A DNA stretch of 64,000 bases, taken from contig OX328104.1 in the NCBI GenBank assembly GCA_946811185.2, forward strand, positions 48,096,505 to 48,160,504. The letters are read 5' to 3'. Origin of the DNA: Hippopus hippopus (lineage: Eukaryota; Mollusca; Bivalvia; Cardiida; Cardiidae). Position 1 is the stretch's first letter. Every line of letters begins with the position of its first letter. Below the pieces are notes generated by a model. The model saw only the letters and a program-made list of their open reading frames with translations, was not told the DNA's origin and made no database searches. Positions 1 through 12,319 of the stretch are shown here, one piece after another. The position numbers and the translations under genes are program-made.

Positions 1-1319
1 GGCACATTCCATAGCAGACGACATCTGTTGCTTAAGTCAAATATAGGGAATTTTTTTTGTTCTTTTTCTCTTACTAGGGCCATTTTATTGGCATTGATAC
101 TTTGAATATGCTAAGATGATCAATGTACAGTGTAGAAACCCCAGAAGATAATGTCACAAGTGGCTAAAAAAGACTGAAAACTCTTTCAGTAGCAACTGAT
201 TTCTATTGCATAAATCAAAACAAAGGGAACTAAATTTTAATTTTTTTATAAATCTCTTTTTACCGTAACAAGAAACCCAGTTATGTTGACGACCGTCTCA
301 TACGTGCCACTTATGCACCCGCAAAAACACGAAAAATCGACTCACGGCACATTTCATAGCAGACGACACCTGTTGCTTAAGTCAAATATAGGGATTTTTT
401 TTTTTTTCTTTTTCTCTTACTAGGGCCATTGAAATGGCATTGATACTTTCAGTATGCTAAGATGATCAATGTACAGTGTAGAAATCCCAGGAAATAGTGT
501 CACAAGTGGCTTAAAAAACTGAAAACTCTTTCAGTAGCAACTGATTTCTATTGCATAAATCAAACAAAGGGAACTAAATTTTTTTTTTTTTTTTTTTAAA
601 TCTCTTTTTATACAATGACGAGAAATCCAGTTGTGTTGACTACCGTCTCATACGTGCCAGTTACGCACCCGCGAAAACATGAAAAATCGACTTACGGCAC
701 ATTCCATTGCAGACGACACCTTTTGCTTAAGTCAAATATAGGGATTTTTTTTTTTTCTTTTTCTCTTACTAGGGCCATTGAAATGGCATTGATACTTTCA
801 ATATGCTAAGATGATCAATGTACAGTGTAGAAATCCCAGGAAATAGTGTCACAAGTGGCTTAAAAAACTGAAACTCTTTCAGTAGCAACTGCTTTCAATT
901 GCATAAATCAAACAAAGGGAAATAAATTTTTATTTTTTTTTAAATCTCCTTTTGTACAATGCCAAGAAATCCAGTTGCGTTGACTACCATCTCATATGTG
1001 CCAGTTACGCGCCCGCGAAAACATGAAAAATCGACTTACGGCACATTTCATTGCAGACGACACCTGTTGCTTAAGTCAAATATAGGGATTTTTTTTTTCT
1101 TTTTCTCTTACTAGGACCATTGAAATGGCATTGATACTTTGAATATGCTAAGATGATCAATGTACGGTGTAGATATCCCAGGAAATAGTGTCACAAGTTG
1201 CTTAAAAAACTGAAAACTCTTTCAGTAGCAACTGATTTCTATTGCATAAATCAAACAAAGGGAACTAAATTTTCATTTTTTTTTAAATCTCTTTTTTGAA
1301 AACATGAAAAATTGACTTA

Positions 1320-2405
1320 CGGCATATTCCATTGCAGACGACACCTGTTGCTTTAGTCAAATATAGGGAAATTTTTTTTTTTTTCGTTTTCTCTTACTAG
1401 GGCCATTGAATTGGTTACAATGACTATCTTACCCATAGATGACCGTTACGTGCTGTGCATAAAATCATTAAATCAACTTGAACACTTTTGGAGGCAACTG
1501 ATACCTGTTGCGAAAATCAAAGAAATGTAAACCAAATTCGTTTTCTTACCAGGGTCACGAAAAACATTGAACCACTTTTGGTGACCATGTGAGTCATGAG
1601 TCGATTTTATGTTTAACCGCTGCGCAAAAACATTGATTCAGAAGCAACCGGTTGCTGTGGCATAAACTTTTTCCAATAAGAAATCTTGTTCTTGTTTGAA
1701 GAATTTAGAAATAGGCCAATGAAATACAATAACATGTAAGAATGACTAATAATGAAAATAGGTAAAATAGATAAAATGGCAAAGTTGGGGATTCAACCTC
1801 TGACCATCAGGACCCAGAAAAGGTCTTGGTGCAGGGGTCAAACCCTCTTTGCCAATCAATACGCTGAAATGACCCGAAGATTTAACATAGATATACAGAG
1901 ATTTCCCCCCCCTTCCAATCAGCCAATCAAATCTCAGGCCTCTCTTAAATTATCCAATCACAGAAGCTTTTAGAAAATCAAAATGGCGTCCAATCAGCCA
2001 ATCAAATCTCATCCCTCTCTTCAAATTATCCAATCAGAAAAGCTTTGAGAAATTCAATATTGCGCCCAATCAGCCAATCAAATTGAAGACACACCCCCAC
2101 AATCATCCAATCAGAAAGCTTTGAGCCATTTGAAATGGCGCCCGAAAATATCGATAGAAAACAGTGAACAAGAATCGGCATAAAAGTGGATTTTAAGTCT
2201 TCTTTGAAGGCTGTTATGTAGTCCTTGGCAAACTGCCAGGTATGCACCCTCCACATATGCCAGATTTCACTGAAAATGGGCGAAAATTTAAGAAAACAGG
2301 GTGACAGAAGACCTTGTTTTGGTGCCTTCTAGCACCTTGCAAGAGTGACTTCCCCTGATCCCATGATCCCCTGATTCGATTTGCTTTTCTAATTCAGGCC
2401 AACAG
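1320..2405. repeat. Higher-order insert block, copy 1
   Basis: The left ~400 bp holds degenerate satellite half-units (GTTGC landmarks at 1347, 1507 and 1651). The rest is unrelated to the monomer and contains the CCAAT cassette. Near-identical copies occur at 3640-4738 and 6725-7825. Corresponding points (the ATGGCAAAG at 1776, 4101 and 7191) are 2325 and 3090 bp apart, so four to six monomers separate blocks. Confidence 0.9.
1915..2156 (+). promoter_or_regulatory. CCAAT-box cassette, copy 1 (promoter-like)
   Basis: Three ~76 bp sub-units start at 1915, 1990 and 2066. Each opens with CCAATCAGCCAATCAAA and has a third CCAATCA about 40 bp on, making nine same-strand CCAAT motifs in 200 bp. 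They are followed by AAATGGCGCCC and a perfect TATCGATA palindrome at 2149-2156, then CATAAAAG at about 2179. CCAAT is the NF-Y site and TATCGATA matches the insect DREF element. Promoter activity is inferred from motif density only. Confidence 0.4.
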
Positions 2406-3639
2406 CCATACTGTACATTGATACTTTGAATATGCTAAGATGATCAATGTACAGTGTAGAAACCCCAGAAAATAAGAAAATAATGTCACAAGTGGCTAAA
2501 AAAGACTGAAAACTCTTTCAGTAGCAACTGCTTCCTATTGCATAAATCAAAACAAAGAGAACTAAATTTTAATTTTTTTTTTAATCTCTTTTTACCGTAA
2601 CAAGAAACCCAGTTACGTTGACGACCGTCTCATACGTGCCAGTTACGCACTCGCAAAAACACGAAAAATCGCCTTACGGCACATTCCATAGCAGACGACA
2701 CCTGTTGCTTTGAATATGCTAAGATGATCAATGTACAGTGTAGAAACCCCAGAAGATAATGTCACAAGTGGCTAAAAAAAACTGAAAACTCTTTCAGTAG
2801 CAACTGATTTCTATTGCATAAATCAAACAAAGGGAACTAAATTTTTATTATTTTTTTTTTTTAAATCTCTTTTTATAGAATGACGAGAAATCCAGTTGTG
2901 TTGACTACCGTCTCATACGTGCCAGTTACGCGCCCGCGAAAACATGAAAAATCGACTAACGGCACAGTCCATAGCAGACGACACCTGTTGCTTAAGTCAA
3001 ATATAGGGATTTTTTTTTTTTCTTTTTCTCTTACTAGGGCCATTGAAATGGCATTGATACTTTGAATATGCTAAGATGATCAATGTACAGTGTAGAAATC
3101 CCAGGAAATAGTGTCACAAGTGGCTTAAAAAACTGAAAACTCTTTCAGTAGCAACTGCTTTCTATTGCATAAATCAAACAAAGGGAACTAAATTTTTATT
3201 TTTTTTTAAATCTCTTTTTGTACAATGCCATGAAATCCAGTTGCATTGACTACCATCTCATACGTGCCAGTTACGCGCCCGCGAAAACATGAAAAATCGC
3301 CTTACGGCACATTTCATTGCAGACGACACCTGTTGCTTAAGTCAAATATAAGGATTTTTTTTTCTTTTTCTCTTACTAGGACCATTGAAATGGCATTGAT
3401 ACTTTGAATATGCTAAGATGATCAATGTAAGGTGTAGAAATCCCAGGAAATAGTGTCACAAGTGGCTTACAAAACTGAAAATTCTTTCAGTAGCAACTGA
3501 TTTCTATTGCATAAATCAAACAAAGGGAACTGAATTTTCATTTTTTTTAAATCTCTTTTTATACCGTGACAAGAAATCCAGTTGAGTTGACTACTGTCTC
3601 ATACATGCCAGTTATGCGCCCGCGAAAACATGAAAAATT

Positions 3640-4738
3640 GCTTTATGGCATATTCCATTGCAGACGACACCTGTTGCTTTAGTCAAATATAGGGAAATTT
3701 TTTTTTTTTCGTTTTCTCTTACTAGGGCCATTGAATTGGTTACAATGACTATTGCACCGATACGTGACCGTTACGTGCTGTGCATAAAATCATTAAATCA
3801 ACTTGGACACTTTTGGAGGCAACTGATACCTGTTTCACAAAACAAAGAAAGGTAAACCAAATTCGTTTTCTTACCAGGGTCACGAAAAACATTGAACCAC
3901 TTTTGGTGACCATGTGAGTCACGAGTCGATTTTATGTTTAACCGCTGCGCAAAAACATTGATTCAGAAGCAACCGGTTGCTGTGGCATAAACTTTTTCCA
4001 ATAAGAAATCTTGTTCTTGTTTGAAGAATTTAGAAATAGGCCAATGAAATACAATAAGATGTAAGAATGACTAATAATAAAAATAGGTAAAATAGATAAA
4101 ATGGCAAAGTTGGGGATTCAACCTCTGACCATCAGGACCCAAAAAAGGTCTTGGTGCAGGGGTCAAACCCTCTTTGCCAATCAATACGCTGAAATGACCC
4201 GAAGATTTAACATAGATATACAGAGATTTCCCCCCCCTTCCAATCAGCCAATCAAATCTCAGGCCTCTCTTAAATTATCCAATCACAGAAGCTTTTAGAA
4301 AATCAAAATGGCGTCCAATCAGCCAATCAAATCTCATCCCTCTCTTCAAATTATCCAATCAGAAAACCTCTGAGAAATTCAATATTGCGCCCAATCAGCC
4401 AATCAAATTGCAGACACACCCCCACAATCATCCAATCAGAAAGCTTTGAGCCATTTGAAATGGCGCCCGAAAATATCGATAGAAAACAGTGAACAAGAAT
4501 CGGCATAAAAGTGGATTTTAAGTCTTCTTTGAAGGCTGTTATGCAGTCCTTGGCAAACTGCCAGGCATGCACCCTCCACATATGCCAGATTTCACTGAAA
4601 ATGGGCGAAAATTTAAGAAAACAGGGTGACAGAAGACCTTGTTTTGATGCCTTCTAGCACCTTGCAAGAGTGACTTCCCCTGATCCCTTGATCCCCTGAT
4701 TCGATTTGCTTTTCTAATTCAGGCCAACAGCCATACTG
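3640..4738. repeat. Higher-order insert block, copy 2
   Basis: This block is near-identical to 1320-2405, with only scattered substitutions. It includes the CCAAT sub-units from about 4240 and the TATCGATA at 4474-4481. Its close identity to the other two copies indicates recent unequal exchange or gene conversion. Confidence 0.9.
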
Positions 4739-6724
4739 TACATTGATACTTTGAATATGCTAAGATGATCAATGTACAGTGTAGAAACCCCAGAAAATAA
4801 GAAAATAATGTCACAAGTGGCTAAAAAAGACTGAAAACTCTTTCAGTAGCAACTGCTTCCTATTGCATAAATCAAAACAAAGGGAACTAAATTTTAATTT
4901 TTTTTTTAATCTCTTTTTATCGTAACAAGAAACCCAGTTACGTTGACGACCGTCTCATACGTGCCAGTTACGCACCCGCAAAAACACAAAAAATCGACTT
5001 ACGGCACATTCCATAGCAGACGACACCTGTTGCTTAAGTCAAATATAGGGAATTTCTTTTGTTCTTTTTCTCTTACTAGGGCCATTTTATTGGCATTGAT
5101 ACTTTGAATATGCTAAGATGATCAATGTACAGTGTAGAAACCCCAGAAGATAATGTCACGAGTGGCTAAAAAAGACTGAAAACTCTTTCAGTAGCAACTG
5201 ATTTCTATTGCATAAATCAAACAAAGGGAACTAAATTTTTATTTTTTTTTTTTTTAAATCTCTTTTTATATAATGACGAGAAATCCAGTTCTGTTGACTA
5301 CCGTCTCATAGGTGCCAGTTACGCGCCCGCGAAAACATGAAAAATCGACTTACGGCACATTCCATTGCAGACGACACCTGTTGCTAAAGTCAAATATAGG
5401 ATTTTTTTTTTTTCTTTTTCTCTTACTAGGGCCATTTAAATGGCATTGATACTTTCAATATGCTAAGATGATCAATGTACAGTGTAGAAATCCCAGGGAA
5501 TAGTGTCACAAGTGGCTTAAAAAACTGAAAACTCTTTCAGTAGCAACTGATTTCTATTGCATAAATCAAACAAAATGACCCAAATTTTTATTTTTTTTTT
5601 TAAATCTCTTTTTATGCAATGACGAGAAATCCAGTTCTGTTGACTACCGTCTCATACGTGCCAGTTACGCGCCCGCGAAAAACATGAAAAATCGACTTAC
5701 GGCACATTCCATTGCAGATGACACCTTTTCCTTAAGTCAAATATAGGGATTTTTTTTTTTTTTTCTTTTTCTCTTACTAGGGCCATTGAAATGGCATTGA
5801 TACTTTGAATATGCTAAGATGATCAATGTACAGTGTAGAAATCTCACGAAATAGTGTCACAAGTGGCTTAAAAAACTGAAAACTCTTTCAGTAGCAACTG
5901 CTTTCTATTGCATAAATCAAACAAAGGGAACTAAATTTTTATTTTTTTTTTAAATCTCTTTTTGTACAATGCCAAGAAATCCAGTTGCGTTGACTACCAT
6001 CTCATACGTGCCAGTTACGCGCCCGCGAAAACATGAAAAATCGACTTACGGCACATTTCATTGCAGAAGACACCTGTTGCTTAAGTCAAAAATAGGGATT
6101 TTTTTTTTTCTTTTTCTCTTACTAGGGCCATTGAAATGGCATTGATACTTTGAATATGCTAAGATGATCAATGTACAGTGTAGCAATCCTAGGAAATAGT
6201 GTCACAAGTGGCTTAAAAAACTGAAAACTCTTTCAGTAGCAACTGATTTCTATTGCATAAATCAAACAAAGGGAACTAAATTTTTATTTTTTTTTAAATC
6301 TCTTTTTGTACAATGCCAAGAAATCCAGTTGCGTTGACTACCATCTCATACGTGCCAGTTACGCGCCTGCGAAAACATGAAAAATCGACTTACGGCACAT
6401 TTCATTGCAGACGACACCTGTTGCTTAAGTCAAATATAGGGATTTTTTTTTTCTTTTTCTCTTACTAGGACCATTGAAATGGCATTGATACTTTGAATAT
6501 GCTAAGATGATCAATGTACGGTGTAGAAATCCCAGGAAATAGCGTCACAAGTGGCTTAAAAAACTGAAAACTCTTTCAGTAGCAACTGATTTCTATTGCA
6601 TAAATCAAACAAAGGGAACTAAATTTTCATTTTTTTTAAATCTCTTTTTATACCGTGACAAGAAATCCAGTTGCGTTCACTACTCTCTCATACGTGCCAG
6701 TTATGCGCCCGCGAAAACATGAAA

Positions 6725-7825
6725 AATTGACTTACGGCATATTCCATTTCAGACGACACCTGTTGCTTTAGTCAAATATAGGGAAATTTTTTTTTTGTTC
6801 TTTTTCTCTTACTAGGGCCATTGAATTGGTTACAATGACTATCGCACCCATACGTGACCGTTACGTGCTATGCATAAAATCATTAAATCAACTTGGACAC
6901 TTTTGGAGGCAACTGATACCTGTTGCACAAATCAAAGAAAGGTAAACCAAATTCGTTTTCTTACCAGGGTCACGAAAAACATTGAACCACTTTTGGTGAC
7001 CATGTGAGTCATGAGTCGATTTTATGTTTAACCGCTGTGCAAAAACATTGATTCAGAAGCAACTGGTTGCTGTGGCATAAACTTTTTCCAATAAGAAATC
7101 TTGTTCTTGTTTGAAGAATTTAGAAATAGGCCAATGAAATACAATAAGATGTAAGAATGACTAATAATAAAAATAGGTAAAATAGATAAAATGGCAAAGT
7201 TGGGGATTCAACCTCTGACCATCAGGACCCAGAAAAGGTCTTGGTGCAGGGGTCAAACCCTCTTTGCCAATCAATACGCTGAAATGACCCGAAGATTTAA
7301 CATAGATATACAGAGATTTTCCCCCCCTTCCAATCAGCCAATCAAATCTCAGGCCTCTCTTAAATTATCCAATCACAGAAGCTTTTAGAAAATCAAAATG
7401 GCGTCCAATCAGCCAATCAAATCTCATCCCTCTCTTCAAATTATCCAATCAGAAAAGCTTTGAGAAATTCAAAATGGCGCCCAATCAGCCAATCAAATTG
7501 CATACACACCCCCACAATCATCCAATCAGAAAGCTTTGAGCCATTTGAAATGGCGCCCGAAAATATCGATAGAAAACAGTGAACAAGAATCGGCATAAAA
7601 GTGGATTTTAAGTCTTCTTTGAAGGCTGTTATGCAGTCCTTGGCAAACTGCCAGGCATGCACCCTCCACACATGCCAGATTTCACTGAAAATGGGCGAAA
7701 ATTTAAGAAAACAGGGTGACAGAAGACCTTGTTTGTGCCTTCTTTGCAAGAGTGACTTCCCCTGATCCCTTAATACCTTGATTCGATTTGCTTTTCTAAT
7801 TCAGGCCAACTGCCATACTGCACAT
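6725..7825. repeat. Higher-order insert block, copy 3
   Basis: This is the third copy, with CCAAT sub-units from about 7330 and TATCGATA at 7564-7571. The block is followed by the more diverged right flank of the array. Confidence 0.9.
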
Positions 7826-9360
7826 TGATACTTTGAATATGCTAAGATGATCAATGTACAGTGTAGAAACCCCAGAAAATAAGAAAATAATGTCACTAGT
7901 GGCTAAAAAAGATTGAAAACTCTTCCAGTAGCCCCTGCTTCCTATTGCATGAATCAAACAAAGGGAACTAAATTTTTTTTTTTTTCAAATCTATTGATAC
8001 CGTGACAAGAAACCCAGTTATGTTGACGACCGTCTCATACGTGCAAGTTTCTCACCCGCGAAAACATGAAAAATCGATTTACGGCACATTCCATAGCAGA
8101 CGACACCTGTTGCTTAAGTCAAATATAGGGAACATTTTTTTTATCTTTTTCTCTTACTAGGGCCATTGAATTGGCATTGATACTTTGAATATGCTAAAAT
8201 GATCAATGTACAGTGTAGAAATCCCAGAAAATAGTGTTCCAAGTGGCTAGAAAAGACTGAAAACTCTTTCAGTTGCAACTTCTTCCTACTGCATAAATCA
8301 AACAAAGGTAATTAAATTTTTATTTATTTATTTTTTTTTTTAATCTCTTTATACCGTCACAGGAAATCCAGTTATGTTGACTACCGTCTCATATTTGCCA
8401 GTTACGCACCCCCGACAATAGGAAAAATCAACCTAAGGCACATTCCATAGCTGACGACACCTGTTCCCTAAGTCAAATATAGGGAACAATTTTTTTCCTT
8501 TTTCTCTTACTAGGGCCATTGAATTGGCATTGCTACTTTGAATATGCTAAAATGATCAATGTACAGCAAAGAAACCCCAGAAAATAGAGTCCCAAGTCGC
8601 TAAAAAAGACTGAAAACTTTTTGAGTAACAACTGATTTCTATTGCATAAATGAAACAAAGAGAACTAGATTTTTATTTTTTTTTAAATTTCTTTATACCA
8701 TAAAAAGAAATCCAGTTGCATTGACTACCGTCCCATACATGCAAGTTACGCGCCCGCAAAAACATGAAAAATCGACTTATGGCACATTCCATAGCAGACG
8801 ACACGTGTTACTTATGTCAAATATAGGGAACAATTTTTTTTCTTTTTCTCTTACTAGGGCCATTTTATTGGCATTGATACTTTTAATATGCTAAGATGAT
8901 CAATGTACAGTGTAGAAATCCCAGAAAATAGTGTCAGAAGTGGCTAAAAAAGATTGAAAACTATTTTAGTAAAAACTGATTTCTATTACATAATTCAAAG
9001 AAAGAGAACTAATTTTTTACTTTTTTTCTAATCTCTTTATAACGTGACAAGAAATCCAGTTCCGTTGACTACTGTCTCATACGTGCCAGTTCCGCGCCCT
9101 CGAAAACATGAAATATTGACTTACTGCACATTCCATAGCAGACAACACCTGTTGCTAAAATCAAACATAGGGATTGTTTTTTCTTTTTCTCTTACTAGGG
9201 CCATTGAATTGGCACTGGTACTTTGAATATGCTAAGATGATCAATGTCCAGTGTAGAAACCCCAGAAATTCAGAAAATAATGTCACAAGTGGCTAAAAAA
9301 GACTGAAAACTCTTTCAGTAGCAATTGCTACCTATTGCATAAATCAAACAAAGGGAACTA

Positions 9361-9605
9361 GACTATCCCACCCATACGTGACCATTACGTGCTGTGCATA
9401 AAATCATAACACAACTTGGACACTTTCGGATTTAACTGATACCTGTTGCACAAATCAAGAAAAGGTAAACCAAATTCGTTTTCTTACCAGGGTCACAAAA
9501 AACATTGAACCAATTTTGGTGACCGCGTGAGTCATAAGTCGATTTTATGTTTAACTCCTGTGCAAAAACATTGATTCAGAAGCAACCGGTTGCTGTTGCG
9601 TAAAC
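9361..9605. repeat. Truncated insert block at array edge
   Basis: A monomer breaks off after AAAGGGAACTA and continues directly in insert sequence (from GACTATCCCACCCATACGTG). Satellite sequence returns at about 9606. The CCAAT cassette is absent from this copy. Confidence 0.75.
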
Positions 9606-9995
9606 TTTTTACTGAGGACTTTTTCAGTAACAACTGATTTCCATTGCATAAATCAAACAAAGGGAACTGAATTTTTATTTTTATTTTTTAATCTCTTTAT
9701 ACCATGACAAGAAATCCAGTTGTGTTGACTACCGACTCTTACGTGCTAGTTACGCGACCGCGAAAACATAAAAAATCCACTTACGGCAAATTTCATAGCA
9801 GACGACACCTGTTGCTTAAGTCAACTATAGAGATTTATTTTTTCTTTTTCTCTTACTAAGGCCATTGAATTGGCATTGATACTTGCAATATGCTAAGATG
9901 ATCAATATACAGCGTAGAAATCCAAGAAAGTAGTATCACAAGTGGCTAAAAAAGACTGAAAACTCTTTGTCTTTGTCTGCTTGACAGAATGTGTC

Positions 9996-10221
9996 TTAAC
10001 TCTACCAAACGACAAAATTTTAGACTGGTCCAAATTGAAAGCAATTGCAGACGACAAAATTAACGTGACTTAAAAATGGAAATTTATTCTGGGAAGGTAA
10101 AAAACATTGTGGGAAAAGGAGAAAATGCTGGTTACCAGCATTTTCTCCTCTTCCCACGATGTTTTCAAAAGGCTTCTTTTTCAGGGTCGTGAAAACCAGG
10201 GATTGTTTGGTAAAGGGTTAA
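9996..10221 (+). mobile_element. Family A MITE, near complete (reference copy)
   Basis: The element is bounded by TTAA on both sides, with imperfect ends related to TTAACCCTTTACCA and TGGTAAAGGGTTAA. In order it has a long arm (ACAAAATTTTAGACTGGTCC, AAAGCAATTGCAGACGAC), a near-perfect central hairpin (AACATTGTGGGAAAAGGAG and AAAATGCTGG against CCAGCATTTTCTCC and TTCCCACGATGTT), and a short arm (TCAGGGTCGTG, GGGATTGTTTGG). No coding capacity is seen. TTAA targets are typical of the piggyBac group; assignment to it is inference. Plus is defined here as long arm first. Confidence 0.88.
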
Positions 10222-10381
10222 ATAAGATGAAAAAAAAGAAAACCATATAACTTCAAAATCGCCAGATGTTTTTAATAAAACTGTGAAACTATTGTGCTCA
10301 ACATGAAGTCGATGCCTGGTGAAAATAATGAAAAAAAAACTGAGGAAGGTTTTTGGAGATAACTAGAAAATGGTTTTTTGC

Positions 10382-10594
10382 TTAGTGGGGGCATCGCCTA
10401 CCTCTGTCTAATAAGTAAGAAAAAATCAAATTGCAATATATTCGTCAATATTCCAGTTTTTTGTGCAAAATTTACCTATGTAATTAATGGAGTCATAAAC
10501 AACCAGTTAACGCAATATTATATAATTGGGATATTTAGAAGTTTATCAATCGGGAGAGAAACATTTTAAGAGAGGTAGGCTATGCCCCCACTAA
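10382..10594. mobile_element. 213-bp MITE with 24-bp terminal inverted repeats
   Basis: The left end TTAGTGGGGGCATCGCCTAC pairs with the right end GTAGGCTATGCCCCCACTAA with one mismatch over 24 bp. The interior is AT-rich and non-coding. It is unrelated to family A. Confidence 0.8.
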
Positions 10595-10826
10595 ACGAAA
10601 TTACGTTCCTGTCAGGCCAGGCCAGGGTCGGGACAAAAAAAATAAAATCTTAAAGTGTTAAAATAGCTCAAATCATGTTAAAAAATGAAGAAAAAAAAAC
10701 AGAAAAACGTGACATAAATTTCATCCCGAGGTCAGACGGTTCTGTACCGAAGCAGACAGACAGACAGACAGAAAGACATAGATATAAAAACTGTTAATAT
10801 TTACAAGTTATACCATTATAAATGCC
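10595..10826. repeat. Spacer with short (CAGA)n tract
   Basis: This is AT-rich sequence with a short tetranucleotide run of AGAC/CAGA at about 10750-10775. Nothing else is recognised. Confidence 0.6.
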
Positions 10827-11064
10827 TTAACCTTTAACCAGAAAACAAAATTTTTAGACTAATCCAAAATTGAAAGGATTTATAGGCAACAAATTAAATG
10901 TGGCAACAATAGAGGGGTTTTTGTTGTTGACATGATATGAAGCATTGTTGGGAAAGGAGAAAATTCTATTTACATGCATTTTCTCCTTTTTCCCCACAGT
11001 GTTCTTTTTAAAAGCCTTTTTCCACAGGGTCCTTCAAACATGGAACTATTTAGGACAGGCTTAA
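10827..11064 (+). mobile_element. Family A MITE, diverged full copy
   Basis: TTAACCTTTAACCA at the left, a central hairpin (TTGGGAAAGGAGAAAAT against ATTTTCTCCTTTTTCCCC), and TTAA at 11061-11064. Confidence 0.75.
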
Positions 11065-11322
11065 ACAGACATTGTGAATTTTAGACTCCTCCAAATTTGA
11101 AGAACTGAAGAAATCTACATTAAACACACATTAAAGAGACATTGTGAATTTTAGACTCCTCTTAATTTGAAGAACTGAAGAAATCTACATTAAACACACA
11201 TAATGAATTTTAGACTCCTCCAAATTTGAAGAACAGAAGAAATCTACATTAAACAGACATTAAACAGACATAATGAATTTTAGACTCCTCCAAATTTGAA
11301 GAACAGAAGAAATCTACCGGTA
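11061..11322. repeat. Short tandem repeat, ~60-70 bp units, four copies
   Basis: The segment GAATTTTAGACTCCTC with AAATTTGAAGAAC and AGAAATCTACATTAAAC is repeated four times. GAATTTTAGACT resembles the long arm of family A, so the tandem may derive from a MITE arm by slippage. Confidence 0.85.
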
Positions 11323-11672
11323 AATATGACTTGCCTAATGGGATTGTTTTGAAAGGTTAGAAAACATTGTGGAAAAAGGAAAAAAGAGCTGGCCATCATT
11401 ATAAACTCCATTTTCTGTGGCCATCATTATTTTCTGCATTGTCTGCAATGTTTTCCCAAGTGATATTCAAAAAAGGATTTTGAAAATATTATGGGAAAAT
11501 GAGAAAATGTTGGTGACCTTGTGTACACCATGTTCTCGGCAGCCATGGTAGCCCTGTTTGTCTGAAACGTAGTGTGCCGTGAGATTTTGATTGTTTTTTT
11601 TTTTCTCCATTTACCTGTTTAGTTAAGTCTCTTTATGGCATCTTACAGTATCCGTGACAAGCCATGGAGGAA

Positions 11673-12122
11673 ACCCTACGTTTAAACCATGTTCCTGGCA
11701 GCCACGTTTCTGACAACCGAGGACAAAACGGGATTGAGGTAATACATGTACAACACAGAGGAACCGGATAAGCAAACTTGTCAGAGAGCGATTGCCGCGG
11801 TTGCCGTGCCAGATTTTTTTACTGTAAAAAAAATTGCCACAGCAGTCCCGATGCAGATGAGAAACCTAACAGACCGTAGTAGAGCAGGTTGACCGTTGCG
11901 TTCTACTACGGCCCGACTGATACCGGTGAAAAAAGGGCTTCCAAGTCCAAACACGGATCATCTCTTAATCTTGTTATGGCTTGTTATGTGCTGGTAAGTT
12001 CTGATGAGATCAAGTTTGCTTATCCTGTTCCTCTGCGTTGTATTACATCAATCCCATTTTGTTCATAGTTGTCAGAAACGGGGCTGCCATGGCTGCCGGG
12101 AACATGGTGTAAAGGTAGGGTA
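11673..12122. mobile_element. Inverted-repeat element with ~110-bp arms
   Basis: Arm 11673-11780 is inverted at 12011-12122 with a few substitutions and two small indels. Shared landmarks are ACCATGTTCC, CGTTTCTGACAAC, GGGATTGA and GGATAAGCAAACTTG. The 230-bp interior has a nested hairpin (ACCGTAGTAGA against TCTACTACGGC) and no frame. A partial arm copy lies at about 11525-11560. Confidence 0.8.
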
Positions 12123-12319
12123 AGCAGTATTTTCTCTTTTTCCCACGGTCTTTTCTTCTGTATCTGCATGCTTCCATTTTCTAAAAATGTTTGTCCATAA
12201 GACAGTGAAGATATCTATATGACAACCTATATATACATGTATGTAGTTGATCATAGAACCAATTTTTCTAAGTTGTTTCAGATGACAAATTACATGAGGC
12301 TAAATCAATGAAACCTGAC

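Larger units (their letters stand above)
1..9970. repeat. Satellite array, ~345 bp monomer with higher-order structure
   Basis: The landmark GCATTGATACTTTGAATATG recurs at about 91, 437, 786 and 1128 and on through the block, giving a period of 342-349 bp. Each monomer has two related halves: a GTTGCTTAAGTCAAATA half and an ATTGCATAAATCAAA half, both followed by AGGGA and a T-rich tract and spaced 167-178 bp apart. The array is already inside a monomer at base 1, so it continues leftward. It is interrupted by three ~1.1 kb inserts (about 1320-2405, 3640-4738, 6725-7825). Monomers right of 8170 are more diverged, and one join at 9360 skips directly into insert sequence. Small open frames here repeat with the units and are not treated as genes. 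Confidence 0.93.

Noticed and set aside
1776..1860. tRNA-like motifs (GGGGATTCAACCTC and CAGGGGTCAAACCCTC)
   Set aside because: Neither has a matching A box or acceptor stem at the right distance.
1776..7388. A 65-73 codon plus frame repeated three times (start MAKLGIQPLTIRTQKRSWCR) and a minus frame in the same blocks
   Set aside because: The conservation is explained by recent amplification of the whole block. The frames run through CCAAT sub-repeats, and non-coding parts are equally conserved.
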